Assembly (NCBI RefSeq): GCF_014697575.1
Contig: NZ_JACJSC010000016.1
Span: 61,922 to 125,921 of the forward strand
From: Planktothrix sp. FACHB-1365
GTDB taxonomy: Bacteria > Cyanobacteriota > Cyanobacteriia > Cyanobacteriales > Microcoleaceae
DNA length: 64,000 nt
Direction of reading: 5' to 3'
The notes beneath the pieces are model-generated. The model was not told the origin of the DNA, did no database searches, and worked only from the letters and a program-made list of their open reading frames with translations. The position numbers were made by a program, and so were the translations under genes. Position 1 is the stretch's first letter; each line of letters begins with the position of its first letter. Below are positions 8,958 to 17,510 of the stretch, piece by piece.

Positions 8958-11900
8958 TTAGAGAAATTGGCGTTGGGTCAACCAATAGGTGAGCATTTGT
9001 CCCCGACCCTTAACGTCAATTAAACCCCGTTCTTCAAAGTTGTATTTTCCATTGAGCAGGTTTTTGGTGGTAGCCGTGACTTGGATTTTCCCCCCTTCCC
9101 CTTGAGATTCCATGCGGGAAGCAATATTAACGGCATCTCCCCATAAATCATAAATAAATTTTTTCGTGCCAATTACACCCGCAACAACCGGCCCTGTATT
9201 AATGCCAATTCTTAAATTAAAAGATTGGTTCGTTTCTCGTTGAAATCGTAGAATTTCTGCCTGCATATCTAAAGCCATTTCTGCCATTGCTTCTGCATGG
9301 TCTTCACGAGGCATGGGTAAACCTCCAGCGACCATATAAGAATCTCCAATGGTTTTAATTTTTTCTAAATTGTGTTTGTCGGCTAATTCATCAAACGCCG
9401 AGAAAATTTGATTGAGTAAATCGACTAATTCCGACGGAGAAATGCGGGCGGAAAATCCGGTAAAATCGACAATATCAGCAAACATAATCGTAGCTTGTTC
9501 AAAGCGTTCAGCAATTGAATGGGGATTTTGTTTGAGTTGTTCTGCAATCGATTGCGGTAGAATATTCAATAATAACCGTTCTGATTTTTCCTGTTCTGCT
9601 TTTAAGGCTTCTAAAACCCTACGTCGTTCCGTTGTATTGCGAGCGACCCAAATCACACAGTTATCAGGCATGGGAGAAACAGTTGCAGCAAACCAGACTT
9701 CATCTCCCCCAATAAAATCAGAGGAATTGGGTGCATGATGTCCGGGTTCAGTTTCGGCAGAATTTAAACTATATTCAATATTTAAAGTTTGCTTTGTTTG
9801 TAATACTCTTTGAATTTGGTCATAAAATAAAGCGGCATGACTCGGAGGAAAAACTTCAAATACACTTTTTCCCAGACGTTCCTCCGTAGGACTATATAAA
9901 ACTTCCGAATTGGTGCTCACAATCTTTTTATATCGTCCTTCTCCATCAAAAACCGTAATTACATCGGTCATCGCCGCAAATAAGGCTCTTAATTCTGCTT
10001 CTGATTCTCGTAAAGCGACTTCAATCCGGGTTCTTTCGGCTATTTCTCGAACTAATTGATGGTTGGCTTCCCGTAAAGCAGCAGTCCGTTCTTCAACACG
10101 GATTTCTAACTCTTCCATTGCCTTTTGCAGGGCAACTTCAGCTTGTTTCCGCTCATTAATATCTTCAACGGTTCCTTCATAATAAAGTAAAGTACCCGCT
10201 TCATCTCGCACCGCAAACGCATTTTCTGAAATCCAAGTCAACTGTCCATCTAAGCGACGAATTTGGGATTCAAATCCTACAATTGACCCCTGTTCTTCTA
10301 AGAGTCGAACAAACTCTTGACGACGTTGGGGTTCAACATACAATAGATCTTGAATATTCGTTAAATTTTCAATTAATTCTTCAGGAGATTGATAGCCATA
10401 AATTCGAGCTAAAGCCGGATTTGCACTTAAATATACTCCTGTCGGTGTACTTTGGAAAATGCCCTCAACGGCGTTCTCAAAAATGCTGCGATAGTTGGCT
10501 TCTGCTTGTTTTAAAGCTTCTTCTGCTTGTTTGCGTTCAGTAATATCAATTCCTACAAAGAAAGCCGCTTGATTATTATTATATTTATGAGCCACGATTA
10601 AATAGTTTCGAGGTTTGCCTTTAATCACAGACATCACTTCCTGATAAGCATCTCTTTCAGCCTGATTAAAAAAGCCTTGAACGAAATCATTAAACTGAAA
10701 ACTAGCTTTTAAAAATCCAATATCTTGACCAACAAAATCTTCGGGTTTTAAGTCAAAGGTTGAGGCTAAATAACGATTAACACCTAAATAACGTAAATCC
10801 GAACTAATCCAAGAAACTGTCCCCGGAATTACATCTAATACCGCTTCTAATTGATCTTGAGTTAATCGTAAGGCTTCTTCTGCATTTTTACGCGCCGTAA
10901 TATCAATTCCAACCACAAAAGCCGCTTGATTATTATTATATTTTTGAGCTACCATTAAATAATGTCGTACCTGTTCATTAATAGAAACAGATAGTTCTTG
11001 AAAGGCATCAATAATCGAACTATCAAATAAATGTTGGACAAATTGAGTAAACTCAGAATTGTCTCCTAAAAACCCAATATGTTGACCGATAAAATGTTCT
11101 TTAGGCAAGTTGAACATATCCGCCAACCGTTGATTCACTTCGAGATAACGCAAGTCTGAACTAATCCAAGAAACACTTCCAGGAACTGCTTGTAATACCG
11201 TTTGTAATTGATCTTTGGCAGTTCTCAAGGATTCTTCAGCTTGTTTTCGAGCCGTAATATCAATTCCAACCACAAAAGCAGCTTGATTATTATTATATTT
11301 TTGAGCAACGATTAAATAATGTCGCCATTTTTTTTGAACTTTCGTTCTAACTTCTCGATAAGCATCAATTTCAGGACTATTAAATAAATCTTGTACAAAG
11401 TTTTGGAATTCTGAACTACCGCCTAAAAAACCAATATTTTGACCTACAAAAGCTTCTCTAGGTAGGTTAAACATCTCCGCTAACCGTTGATTAACTTCGA
11501 TATAAGACAGATCTGAACTAATCCAAGAAACCGTACCGGGAACGGCTTCTAATACCGTTTGCAATTGATCCCTTGCCGTTCTCAAGGATTCTTCAGCTTG
11601 TTTTCGAGCCGTAATATCGATTCCGACCACAAAAGCCGCTTGATTATTATTATATTTTTGAGCCACCATTAAATAATGTCGCCATTGACCCTGAATTAGG
11701 GTTCTCACTTCTCGATAAGCATCAATTTCAGGACTATCAAATAAATCTTGTACAAAGCCTTGGAATTCGGAACTGGTTCCTAAAAAGCCAATATGTTGAC
11801 CGATGAAATCCTCTTTGGGGAGATTGAGCATATTAGCTAATCGGTCATTTACTTCAATATAACGGAGATCAGAATTAATCCAAGAAACGTTACCCGGAAC

Positions 11901-13307
11901 TGCATCTAAGACCGTTTGCAGTTGATCTCTAGCTATGCGAAGTGCACTTTCAGCTTGTTGATGTTGCACAATTTCTTGCACTAAATTATCATTGGATTCT
12001 TTTAAAGCTGCTGTGCGCTCTGTTACTTTATTTTCTAATTCTTCATTGGCTCTTTGTAACGCTGCTTCAAACTGTTTTCTGATTTCAATTTCCTGTTGAA
12101 GTTGAGCTTTTGTAGCTTCTAATTCTATAGATTTTTGCTCTAACTGTTCGGCGCGTTCAATTCCTTGACTCACTTCAGCTAATAATTCAAAAACAATATC
12201 AGAGGCATTAAAATTGGCTTCATTAAATCCTAACCAAGGTAAAGGTTTAATCGGTTGTTCACTGGTGTATAAAACCTCAAATTGCTGATTCGGTAAAACT
12301 TGACCAATTCGGCAAACTTTAGCAACATGATGATTGGTTTCTAAACGAACCAACCCACCCGGAGCGAGGAAACGCTGTCCGTAAGAGGCAATGCGAATGC
12401 GTTCCACATCAAAGGACTCTGCTAATTCAACAGATTGTTTCCATAGATAAAGTTGACTATAAGCCGTTGCCATAGGGTCATTGGTAACCCGATCTTCTCC
12501 ATAACGGTGTTTAAAGGATTGGACAAATTGATGATTTTCTGGGGTATTGAGACTTTGAAAATAATGAAAACAACTTAAATGACCAATCGCCGCATTGTGA
12601 AGTTGTTGAACTTCATCTTCCGATAAAGAAGTTGCTAAAATGGGAAGCTCAGAAGCGCGAATCCCACTTTCATAAAATTGGCGATAAAATACTAAATTGC
12701 GATCGCCTCTTAAGGTATTAATAATAATATCCGGTTGCGCCTGCCGAATGCGGGTAATAATCGGTTCAAAATCCCGCGTCGAAGAAGGAACATAAGCTTC
12801 TCCTACAACCTGTCCTCCGTGATGTTTCAGGTGAACTTTCATCAATTTATTTAGGGTATGGGAAAACACCTGATCCCAACCCAATAAATAACACCGAATT
12901 TTTTGATTTCGCAGTAACCAACTAATCGTAGATTCAACTTGTTGATTGGCACAAAATCCGGTATAGAAAATTTGGGTACAATTTTCCAATCCTTCATAAG
13001 GCGCTGGATACCACAATTGAGCATTAAAATTTTCCAGCACTGGTTTAACGCCATGACGGCTGGCTGAAGTCCAACACCCAAATAAGGTGGTCAGATTCTC
13101 CTGTTGAATCAGTTTTTTTGCTTTTCGCTCAAACGTGAAACAGTCTGAGGCTCCATCCTCAATCATTGGCTCAATCATGTGTCCTAAAACCCCACCTTGA
13201 GCATTAATTTCGGCGATCGCCATTAATTCTGCTTCTAGCAGAGGCCTTTCCCGATAAGCCATTGCTCCACTGAGAGAATGCAGTAACCCGACTCGTACAC
13301 CTGGCAT
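8958..13307 (-). CDS. Class III adenylate cyclase with solute-binding-like domain and PAS array
   Basis: A 1449-residue multidomain sensor producing cAMP. Residues ~1-350 resemble the AmiC/urea-transporter-type substrate-binding proteins (RVGLLHSLSGAMAYRERPLLEAELMAIAEIN), but without a signal peptide, so this sensor domain is probably cytosolic. A coiled coil spans ~370-460. Four closely similar PAS units (each with VPGxVSWI...DLRY and a KYNNNQAAFVVGIDIT end) cover ~460-925. Two further PAS/PAC units and another coiled coil lead to the cyclase domain (~1250-1445). That domain has metal ligands in FADIVDFTGF and IGDSYM, adenine-specifying Lys (EKIKTIGD) and Asp (YDLWGD), and Arg in NIASRME, so it should be active on ATP. 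The gene stands alone. Confidence 0.93.
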   Translation of the reverse strand: MPGVRVGLLHSLSGAMAYRERPLLEAELMAIAEINAQGGVLGHMIEPMIEDGASDCFTFERKAKKLIQQENLTTLFGCWTSASRHGVKPVLENFNAQLWYPAPYEGLENCTQIFYTGFCANQQVESTISWLLRNQKIRCYLLGWDQVFSHTLNKLMKVHLKHHGGQVVGEAYVPSSTRDFEPIITRIRQAQPDIIINTLRGDRNLVFYRQFYESGIRASELPILATSLSEDEVQQLHNAAIGHLSCFHYFQSLNTPENHQFVQSFKHRYGEDRVTNDPMATAYSQLYLWKQSVELAESFDVERIRIASYGQRFLAPGGLVRLETNHHVAKVCRIGQVLPNQQFEVLYTSEQPIKPLPWLGFNEANFNASDIVFELLAEVSQGIERAEQLEQKSIELEATKAQLQQEIEIRKQFEAALQRANEELENKVTERTAALKESNDNLVQEIVQHQQAESALRIARDQLQTVLDAVPGNVSWINSDLRYIEVNDRLANMLNLPKEDFIGQHIGFLGTSSEFQGFVQDLFDSPEIDAYREVRTLIQGQWRHYLMVAQKYNNNQAAFVVGIDITARKQAEESLRTARDQLQTVLEAVPGTVSWISSDLSYIEVNQRLAEMFNLPREAFVGQNIGFLGGSSEFQNFVQDLFNSPEIDAYREVRTKVQKKWRHYLIVAQKYNNNQAAFVVGIDITARKQAEESLRTAKDQLQTVLQAVPGSVSWISSDLRYLEVNQRLADMFNLPKEHFIGQHIGFLGDNSEFTQFVQHLFDSSIIDAFQELSVSINEQVRHYLMVAQKYNNNQAAFVVGIDITARKNAEEALRLTQDQLEAVLDVIPGTVSWISSDLRYLGVNRYLASTFDLKPEDFVGQDIGFLKASFQFNDFVQGFFNQAERDAYQEVMSVIKGKPRNYLIVAHKYNNNQAAFFVGIDITERKQAEEALKQAEANYRSIFENAVEGIFQSTPTGVYLSANPALARIYGYQSPEELIENLTNIQDLLYVEPQRRQEFVRLLEEQGSIVGFESQIRRLDGQLTWISENAFAVRDEAGTLLYYEGTVEDINERKQAEVALQKAMEELEIRVEERTAALREANHQLVREIAERTRIEVALRESEAELRALFAAMTDVITVFDGEGRYKKIVSTNSEVLYSPTEERLGKSVFEVFPPSHAALFYDQIQRVLQTKQTLNIEYSLNSAETEPGHHAPNSSDFIGGDEVWFAATVSPMPDNCVIWVARNTTERRRVLEALKAEQEKSERLLLNILPQSIAEQLKQNPHSIAERFEQATIMFADIVDFTGFSARISPSELVDLLNQIFSAFDELADKHNLEKIKTIGDSYMVAGGLPMPREDHAEAMAEMALDMQAEILRFQRETNQSFNLRIGINTGPVVAGVIGTKKFIYDLWGDAVNIASRMESQGEGGKIQVTATTKNLLNGKYNFEERGLIDVKGRGQMLTYWLTQRQFL
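10540..11950. repeat. Four degenerate tandem repeats of ~350 bp encoding PAS units
   Basis: The adenylate cyclase gene contains four consecutive segments of about 350 bases that are similar at DNA level (a repeated block reading GCTTGATTATTATTATA occurs in each). Each encodes one PAS-PAC unit. The middle copies are closest to each other, as expected from unequal recombination. Confidence 0.8.
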
Positions 13308-13629
13308 AGTTGATTAACGGCTGGTAGAACTAAACTTTCAATCTCGGGTAAGATAGCCGCACCCTCAAATTCCATTACCCTGAATACCTCACCTATGGAT
13401 AGACTGTCCTATCACAACAGTCTAAGCTTCGATGAGCTTAAATCTCTAATCCGATAATTTAATGATCTTAGCAGCAAATTCTGATGACGTTGGTAGTTAT
13501 AGCGCTACGCGCGATGGGTAGGACAGGTCTAAATCCTGAAACCCTTTCACACCTTACTGTTCCCTGTTCCCTTTCATCGTAGCGCTATAACCGTCAACCG
13601 TAAGCTATCAACGGTTAACCCTCAAGCTT
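13308..13629. other. Intergenic region between cyclase and amidase genes
   Basis: About 320 bases between the start of the cyclase gene and the end of the amidase gene, both on the minus strand. It should hold the cyclase promoter. Two short copies of a TAGCGCTA-containing segment (near 13500 and 13580) and the words AACCGTCAACCGTAAG/AACGGTTAACCCT suggest small dispersed repeats. No coding region is supported. Confidence 0.4.
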
Positions 13630-15540
13630 CTAATAGCGGTTATCGCGTAAATATTGCAGAATTCCTTGGGCGATCGCTTGGGCCATACGACTGCGTTGAG
13701 CCGGATCACCTAACATATAGGCATCATAATTATTTGTCACAAACCCCGTTTCCACTAATACCGAAGGCATCGAGGTATTTCGCAATACATAAAAACGCGC
13801 TTGTTTAACTCCTCGATTGGGCAATTGTGAAAAACTGCTCATAATACTATTTTGAATATATTGAGCTAGACGACCACCACTGCTGTAGTAAAATGTTTCA
13901 ATCCCACTGGCGGCTGCATTGGTGGCTGCATTGGCGTGAATACTGACAAATAAGGTCGCATTCATGCGATTCGCCATATCCACACGGGGTTCTAACTCAA
14001 CGGTGCGATCATCCAAACGAGTCATCACCGCCTGTACCCCATTTTGTTGCAAAATCTGAGCCACCTGTTGAGAAATCGAGAAGACAACATCTTTTTCTCG
14101 CAGTCCGCTCACACCCACCGCCCCCGCATCACTACCTCCATGTCCGGGGTCAATAATCACGACTACTCGACTATTGGGAAGGGGAAGGTTAGACGGTGGA
14201 GTTGCTGAACGTGGCGGAAACGGAAACGGATTCGGATTCGTTTGCGGAGGATTAGAACGAGGGGGAAATGGTAAGGGATTAGTATTCGTTCTGGGGGGAA
14301 GAGGTCTAGGATTAGGAGTTGGAACCGTCGCAACGGGGGTACGTCCAGCCGGAGGAACCCCTAACCCTTCTCCGACAAAAGGTAAAGCCAGTTGTTTCGG
14401 ACTACTTTGACTAATTTGACCCACTTCAATCCGGGTTGCGGGTTTAATTAATAACGTAAAGGTTTCCGGGTCTTCCCGACGTACCCTTGTCCAAATAATC
14501 GGACTCCCAACCTGTCGTTGGGGTAGGGAAACTCCCTCAGCTAAAGCCGCAGAAAAAAACGTAATACTATAGGACTGAGTTTCAGCATCCCAGCCACTAC
14601 TATAGTTCAGGGGTTGATCCCCTTGGATCAGAAGTTGTTGGTTACGGATTTCAACGGATTTAATCGTCGCAAACCCCGCCGAAAGTTGAACGGCTGGAGG
14701 TGTCCCCCCTTGGGGCCAAACCGCCACCCCCCCGGCGGACGCTCTGGCTTGCCAATTTTGATTCCGTTTCGGGGTACTCATGGTGACTCGAACCACCGGA
14801 GGGCTGCTAGACAGTTGGGTAACTTGCGTAATCGTTACCCCATCTCGATTCACCTGTTTTCCCGCACTGGTTGACCGACTCGCCAAGGTTGCACCCAGGA
14901 TATCTAAGGTCATCCAACTGCGATCTTGACTTTGTTTAAATTCAATCTCTGGCATTTTGCCTGTGGTGTGCAGCACAATGCCATTATCGCGAATTTCGAC
15001 CTGAGCTAAGGTGGTATTCGCTTGATTCGGAATCGAACGATTAACCGTCTGTTGGGGCGTTGGAGGCTGCGGAGGCAGAGGGCGAGGGGTTGTCGCCACA
15101 GGATTCGGCTGTGCTACAGGGTTGGGTGTGGATGTACCGATAGGCTGAGGCGAGGGCAGTTGTACGCTCCACTGACTAGAGGAAATACCGCGAAACTGTA
15201 CCCCTTGAGGATCGAGGGTGTAACCATTGGCTAATTCCACAACAATCCGAGCCGTTTGATTATCCACCTGACCGACTCGAATTTCCCGAATAGCACCCCC
15301 AATTACCTGCTGACGGGTAACGCCGCCTAAGCTGGTTCCGGGTAAATCAATCACTAAGCGGGTGGGATTGGACAACAGTTGAGCTTTGGGTTGTACCCCG
15401 CTATCGGTGGTAAAGGTTAGGCGGTTTTGAGCCGTTTCAAATTGCCAAGATTGTAGTCTCGCGGCTTGGGCGGGAGAGGTCAGGATAAAAAAGCTCGTTA
15501 AACTGGGTAGTAACCAACGCAAAAATAGAGTTTTTCCCAT
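13630..15540 (-). CDS. amiC: N-acetylmuramoyl-L-alanine amidase with AMIN domains
   Basis: Periplasmic zinc amidase that cleaves the peptide stem from peptidoglycan; in filamentous cyanobacteria AmiC-type enzymes drill septal nanopores and separate cells. With the ATG at 15538-15540 the protein has 636 residues and a clear signal peptide (MGKTLFLRWLLPSLTSFFILTSPAQA). Two AMIN-like regions (LQSWQFETAQNRLTF..., and a second around the LDILGATLAS motif) precede Pro-rich linkers. The C-terminal Amidase_3 domain shows VIIDPGHGGSDAG (zinc His), RLDDRTVELEPRVDMAN, FVSIHANA and VLVETGFVTN (catalytic Glu). The frame is open for 60 more codons upstream, but that extension lacks signal-peptide character. 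The symbol is by family resemblance. Confidence 0.88.
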   Translation of the reverse strand: MGKTLFLRWLLPSLTSFFILTSPAQAARLQSWQFETAQNRLTFTTDSGVQPKAQLLSNPTRLVIDLPGTSLGGVTRQQVIGGAIREIRVGQVDNQTARIVVELANGYTLDPQGVQFRGISSSQWSVQLPSPQPIGTSTPNPVAQPNPVATTPRPLPPQPPTPQQTVNRSIPNQANTTLAQVEIRDNGIVLHTTGKMPEIEFKQSQDRSWMTLDILGATLASRSTSAGKQVNRDGVTITQVTQLSSSPPVVRVTMSTPKRNQNWQARASAGGVAVWPQGGTPPAVQLSAGFATIKSVEIRNQQLLIQGDQPLNYSSGWDAETQSYSITFFSAALAEGVSLPQRQVGSPIIWTRVRREDPETFTLLIKPATRIEVGQISQSSPKQLALPFVGEGLGVPPAGRTPVATVPTPNPRPLPPRTNTNPLPFPPRSNPPQTNPNPFPFPPRSATPPSNLPLPNSRVVVIIDPGHGGSDAGAVGVSGLREKDVVFSISQQVAQILQQNGVQAVMTRLDDRTVELEPRVDMANRMNATLFVSIHANAATNAAASGIETFYYSSGGRLAQYIQNSIMSSFSQLPNRGVKQARFYVLRNTSMPSVLVETGFVTNNYDAYMLGDPAQRSRMAQAIAQGILQYLRDNRY

Positions 15541-15772
15541 TCGTGACACGCTAAGAACCTGAATTAATAATTGAACCTGGGTCAAGGTTTTACACTCCCA
15601 CAGCCACACCAAATCGGGATTGTCTTCGCTGTCGTCAGTTGTTGGCGAACAGTCGGAAGCTCGAATCCTCACACACCGTCTGAAAAACGCTGATTTGTCC
15701 CACTGGGACAGAATCAACAAAGCGAGTGAATCATATCATAGTTTAGCGATCGCAAGTTTTATTTACATCCCG

Positions 15773-17455
15773 TTATTGATTAATTCGGTGAGAATTTGTC
15801 AATTGAATATTTTGTTGGGGAATCCCAATGGAAATCTGATGTTGATCAAAGGCAATTTTTAAACGCCGTCGATATTCTCGTGCTACCGGCCATTGTTGTA
15901 GAGGTTGAGTTTTAATAAAAATCCGAATTCCCATTCCGGTATGATTGAGTTCATCGACTCCTAAAACCGTTGGCGGTTCTAAAATATAAAAACTCCAGTC
16001 CGGGTCTTGCTTCAGGGTTTGAGCGACTTCATTAATCACTTGAATCGCGTGATCAACATCGGTATGATAATCCACTCTTAAGGTTAAATCGATCTGTGAC
16101 CAACCATTAGAAAGATTTTCAACGCTGGTAATAATTCGGTTGGGGACAGTAATTAAATTCCCGTTTGTATTTCGCAGTTGAGTAATGCGTAAATTCATAT
16201 TCTCAACTTTACCGGAGAGTTGACCAATGGTAATCACATCTCCCACTGCAAATTGATCATCAATCAAAATAAAGACCCCGGCAATAATATCTTTAATTAA
16301 ATCATTGAACATAATTGATAAAGCTAAACTGATTAACCCCCCTGCGGCTAAAATACTAGCAGAATTGACTTTTAAAACCGCCAAAATCGTAATCATCCAA
16401 ATGATCAACCAAACCACAATAGCAATACTTTTTAAAGTTTGAGCTAAGGTGTAAGCTCGTAAAGAGCTACGACGATAAACATTAGGATTAACACTAAAAA
16501 AAGACGAATCTTCTAAGGCGATCATAAATCGATCAATAAACAGAAGAGTTAAGCGATTAGAAAGATAGATAAAAATTGTGATCATTAATAAAATATTAAT
16601 GGCTCTTAAAATTAATTGATAATAGCGAGTTTGAGGAAACAAGCCTAAAATAATAAAAAAAGCCGTGTAAACGATGATAATTTTTAATATTTCTAAAACC
16701 TGACGTTGAAATGTATTCCAATTAATTTGCTTTTTAATTTCAATAAATTCTTGATTTGATTGCTCAGAATTAACATCAGTAATCGGTTTGGGTTTATCAT
16801 GATTTAAGGGATGGGATGGAATATTTTCTGAGAGAATTTCCCATTTTTTCTTTAATTGTTTTTGTCGATAGGAAATCAAAGCTATTGCTATTAAAATTCC
16901 CAAGAGTAGAGAAAAAGCAATTGCAAATTTTTGCTTTAAAAAGTCAGGCTGACGTTCTGATTTAGCTTGTAAAATTCCTTCCTTAATAATCGGAATTAAT
17001 TCCATAGCATGGCTTTCAGGATCAACGCCATCAATTTCAGCATCTAATGACGTAACAGTCATCAGTTCATAGGGTCTTTCTCGACCTTTCCAAGACGCAT
17101 AAATTACAGGTAAATTATTTTTAATTTGATAAAAAACCTGTAAACTATTCCAGTCAAACTGACTATTAACAATAAATAAAAGTCGATTTTCTATTTTTCT
17201 AATCCGCCGATTAATCGCAGGATTTCCATTGTCATCATTACTGACACGAGGGGCACTAATTTGAAACAATTCTTGACCATCTAATCTGACAGTACCTTGT
17301 ACGAAAGCGGAATCATCCCCAGGGCCGAGAAAATTGTTCAAAGAATTAGCATTTGGGACTTGTCCCCAAGCTTTCGGTATCGTGATTAAACTCAAGGTAA
17401 TCAGCATTAAACTGATCAAAAAAATTCCTGGATATTTAGACTTAAAAAAACGCAT
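15773..17455 (-). CDS. MscS-family mechanosensitive ion channel
   Basis: A 560-residue membrane protein. An N-terminal signal (MRFFKSKYPGIFLISLMLITLSLI) leads to an ~150-residue periplasmic domain, one TM near 180-200, two to three TMs at 255-360, and the MscS pore helix and beta-domain: LAAGGLISLALSIMFNDLIKDIIAGVFILIDDQFAVGDVI, then VENMNLRITQLRNTNGNLITVPNR. The Ala/Gly-rich pore helix and the GD motif are intact. It should open under membrane tension during hypo-osmotic shock. It is encoded on the same strand as nblS, 55 bases downstream of it, and may be co-transcribed. Confidence 0.92.
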   Translation of the reverse strand: MRFFKSKYPGIFLISLMLITLSLITIPKAWGQVPNANSLNNFLGPGDDSAFVQGTVRLDGQELFQISAPRVSNDDNGNPAINRRIRKIENRLLFIVNSQFDWNSLQVFYQIKNNLPVIYASWKGRERPYELMTVTSLDAEIDGVDPESHAMELIPIIKEGILQAKSERQPDFLKQKFAIAFSLLLGILIAIALISYRQKQLKKKWEILSENIPSHPLNHDKPKPITDVNSEQSNQEFIEIKKQINWNTFQRQVLEILKIIIVYTAFFIILGLFPQTRYYQLILRAINILLMITIFIYLSNRLTLLFIDRFMIALEDSSFFSVNPNVYRRSSLRAYTLAQTLKSIAIVVWLIIWMITILAVLKVNSASILAAGGLISLALSIMFNDLIKDIIAGVFILIDDQFAVGDVITIGQLSGKVENMNLRITQLRNTNGNLITVPNRIITSVENLSNGWSQIDLTLRVDYHTDVDHAIQVINEVAQTLKQDPDWSFYILEPPTVLGVDELNHTGMGIRIFIKTQPLQQWPVAREYRRRLKIAFDQHQISIGIPQQNIQLTNSHRINQ

Positions 17456-17510
17456 TTTAACAAATAGTTAAATTAAACAGTTTAGGAAAATAAATTTAAA
17501 ATTATACCCC

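Noticed and set aside
15541..15720. Sixty-residue N-terminal extension of the amidase
   Set aside because: A good signal peptide begins at the internal ATG at 15540, whereas the upstream part is polar and Cys/Asp-rich and would bury that signal.
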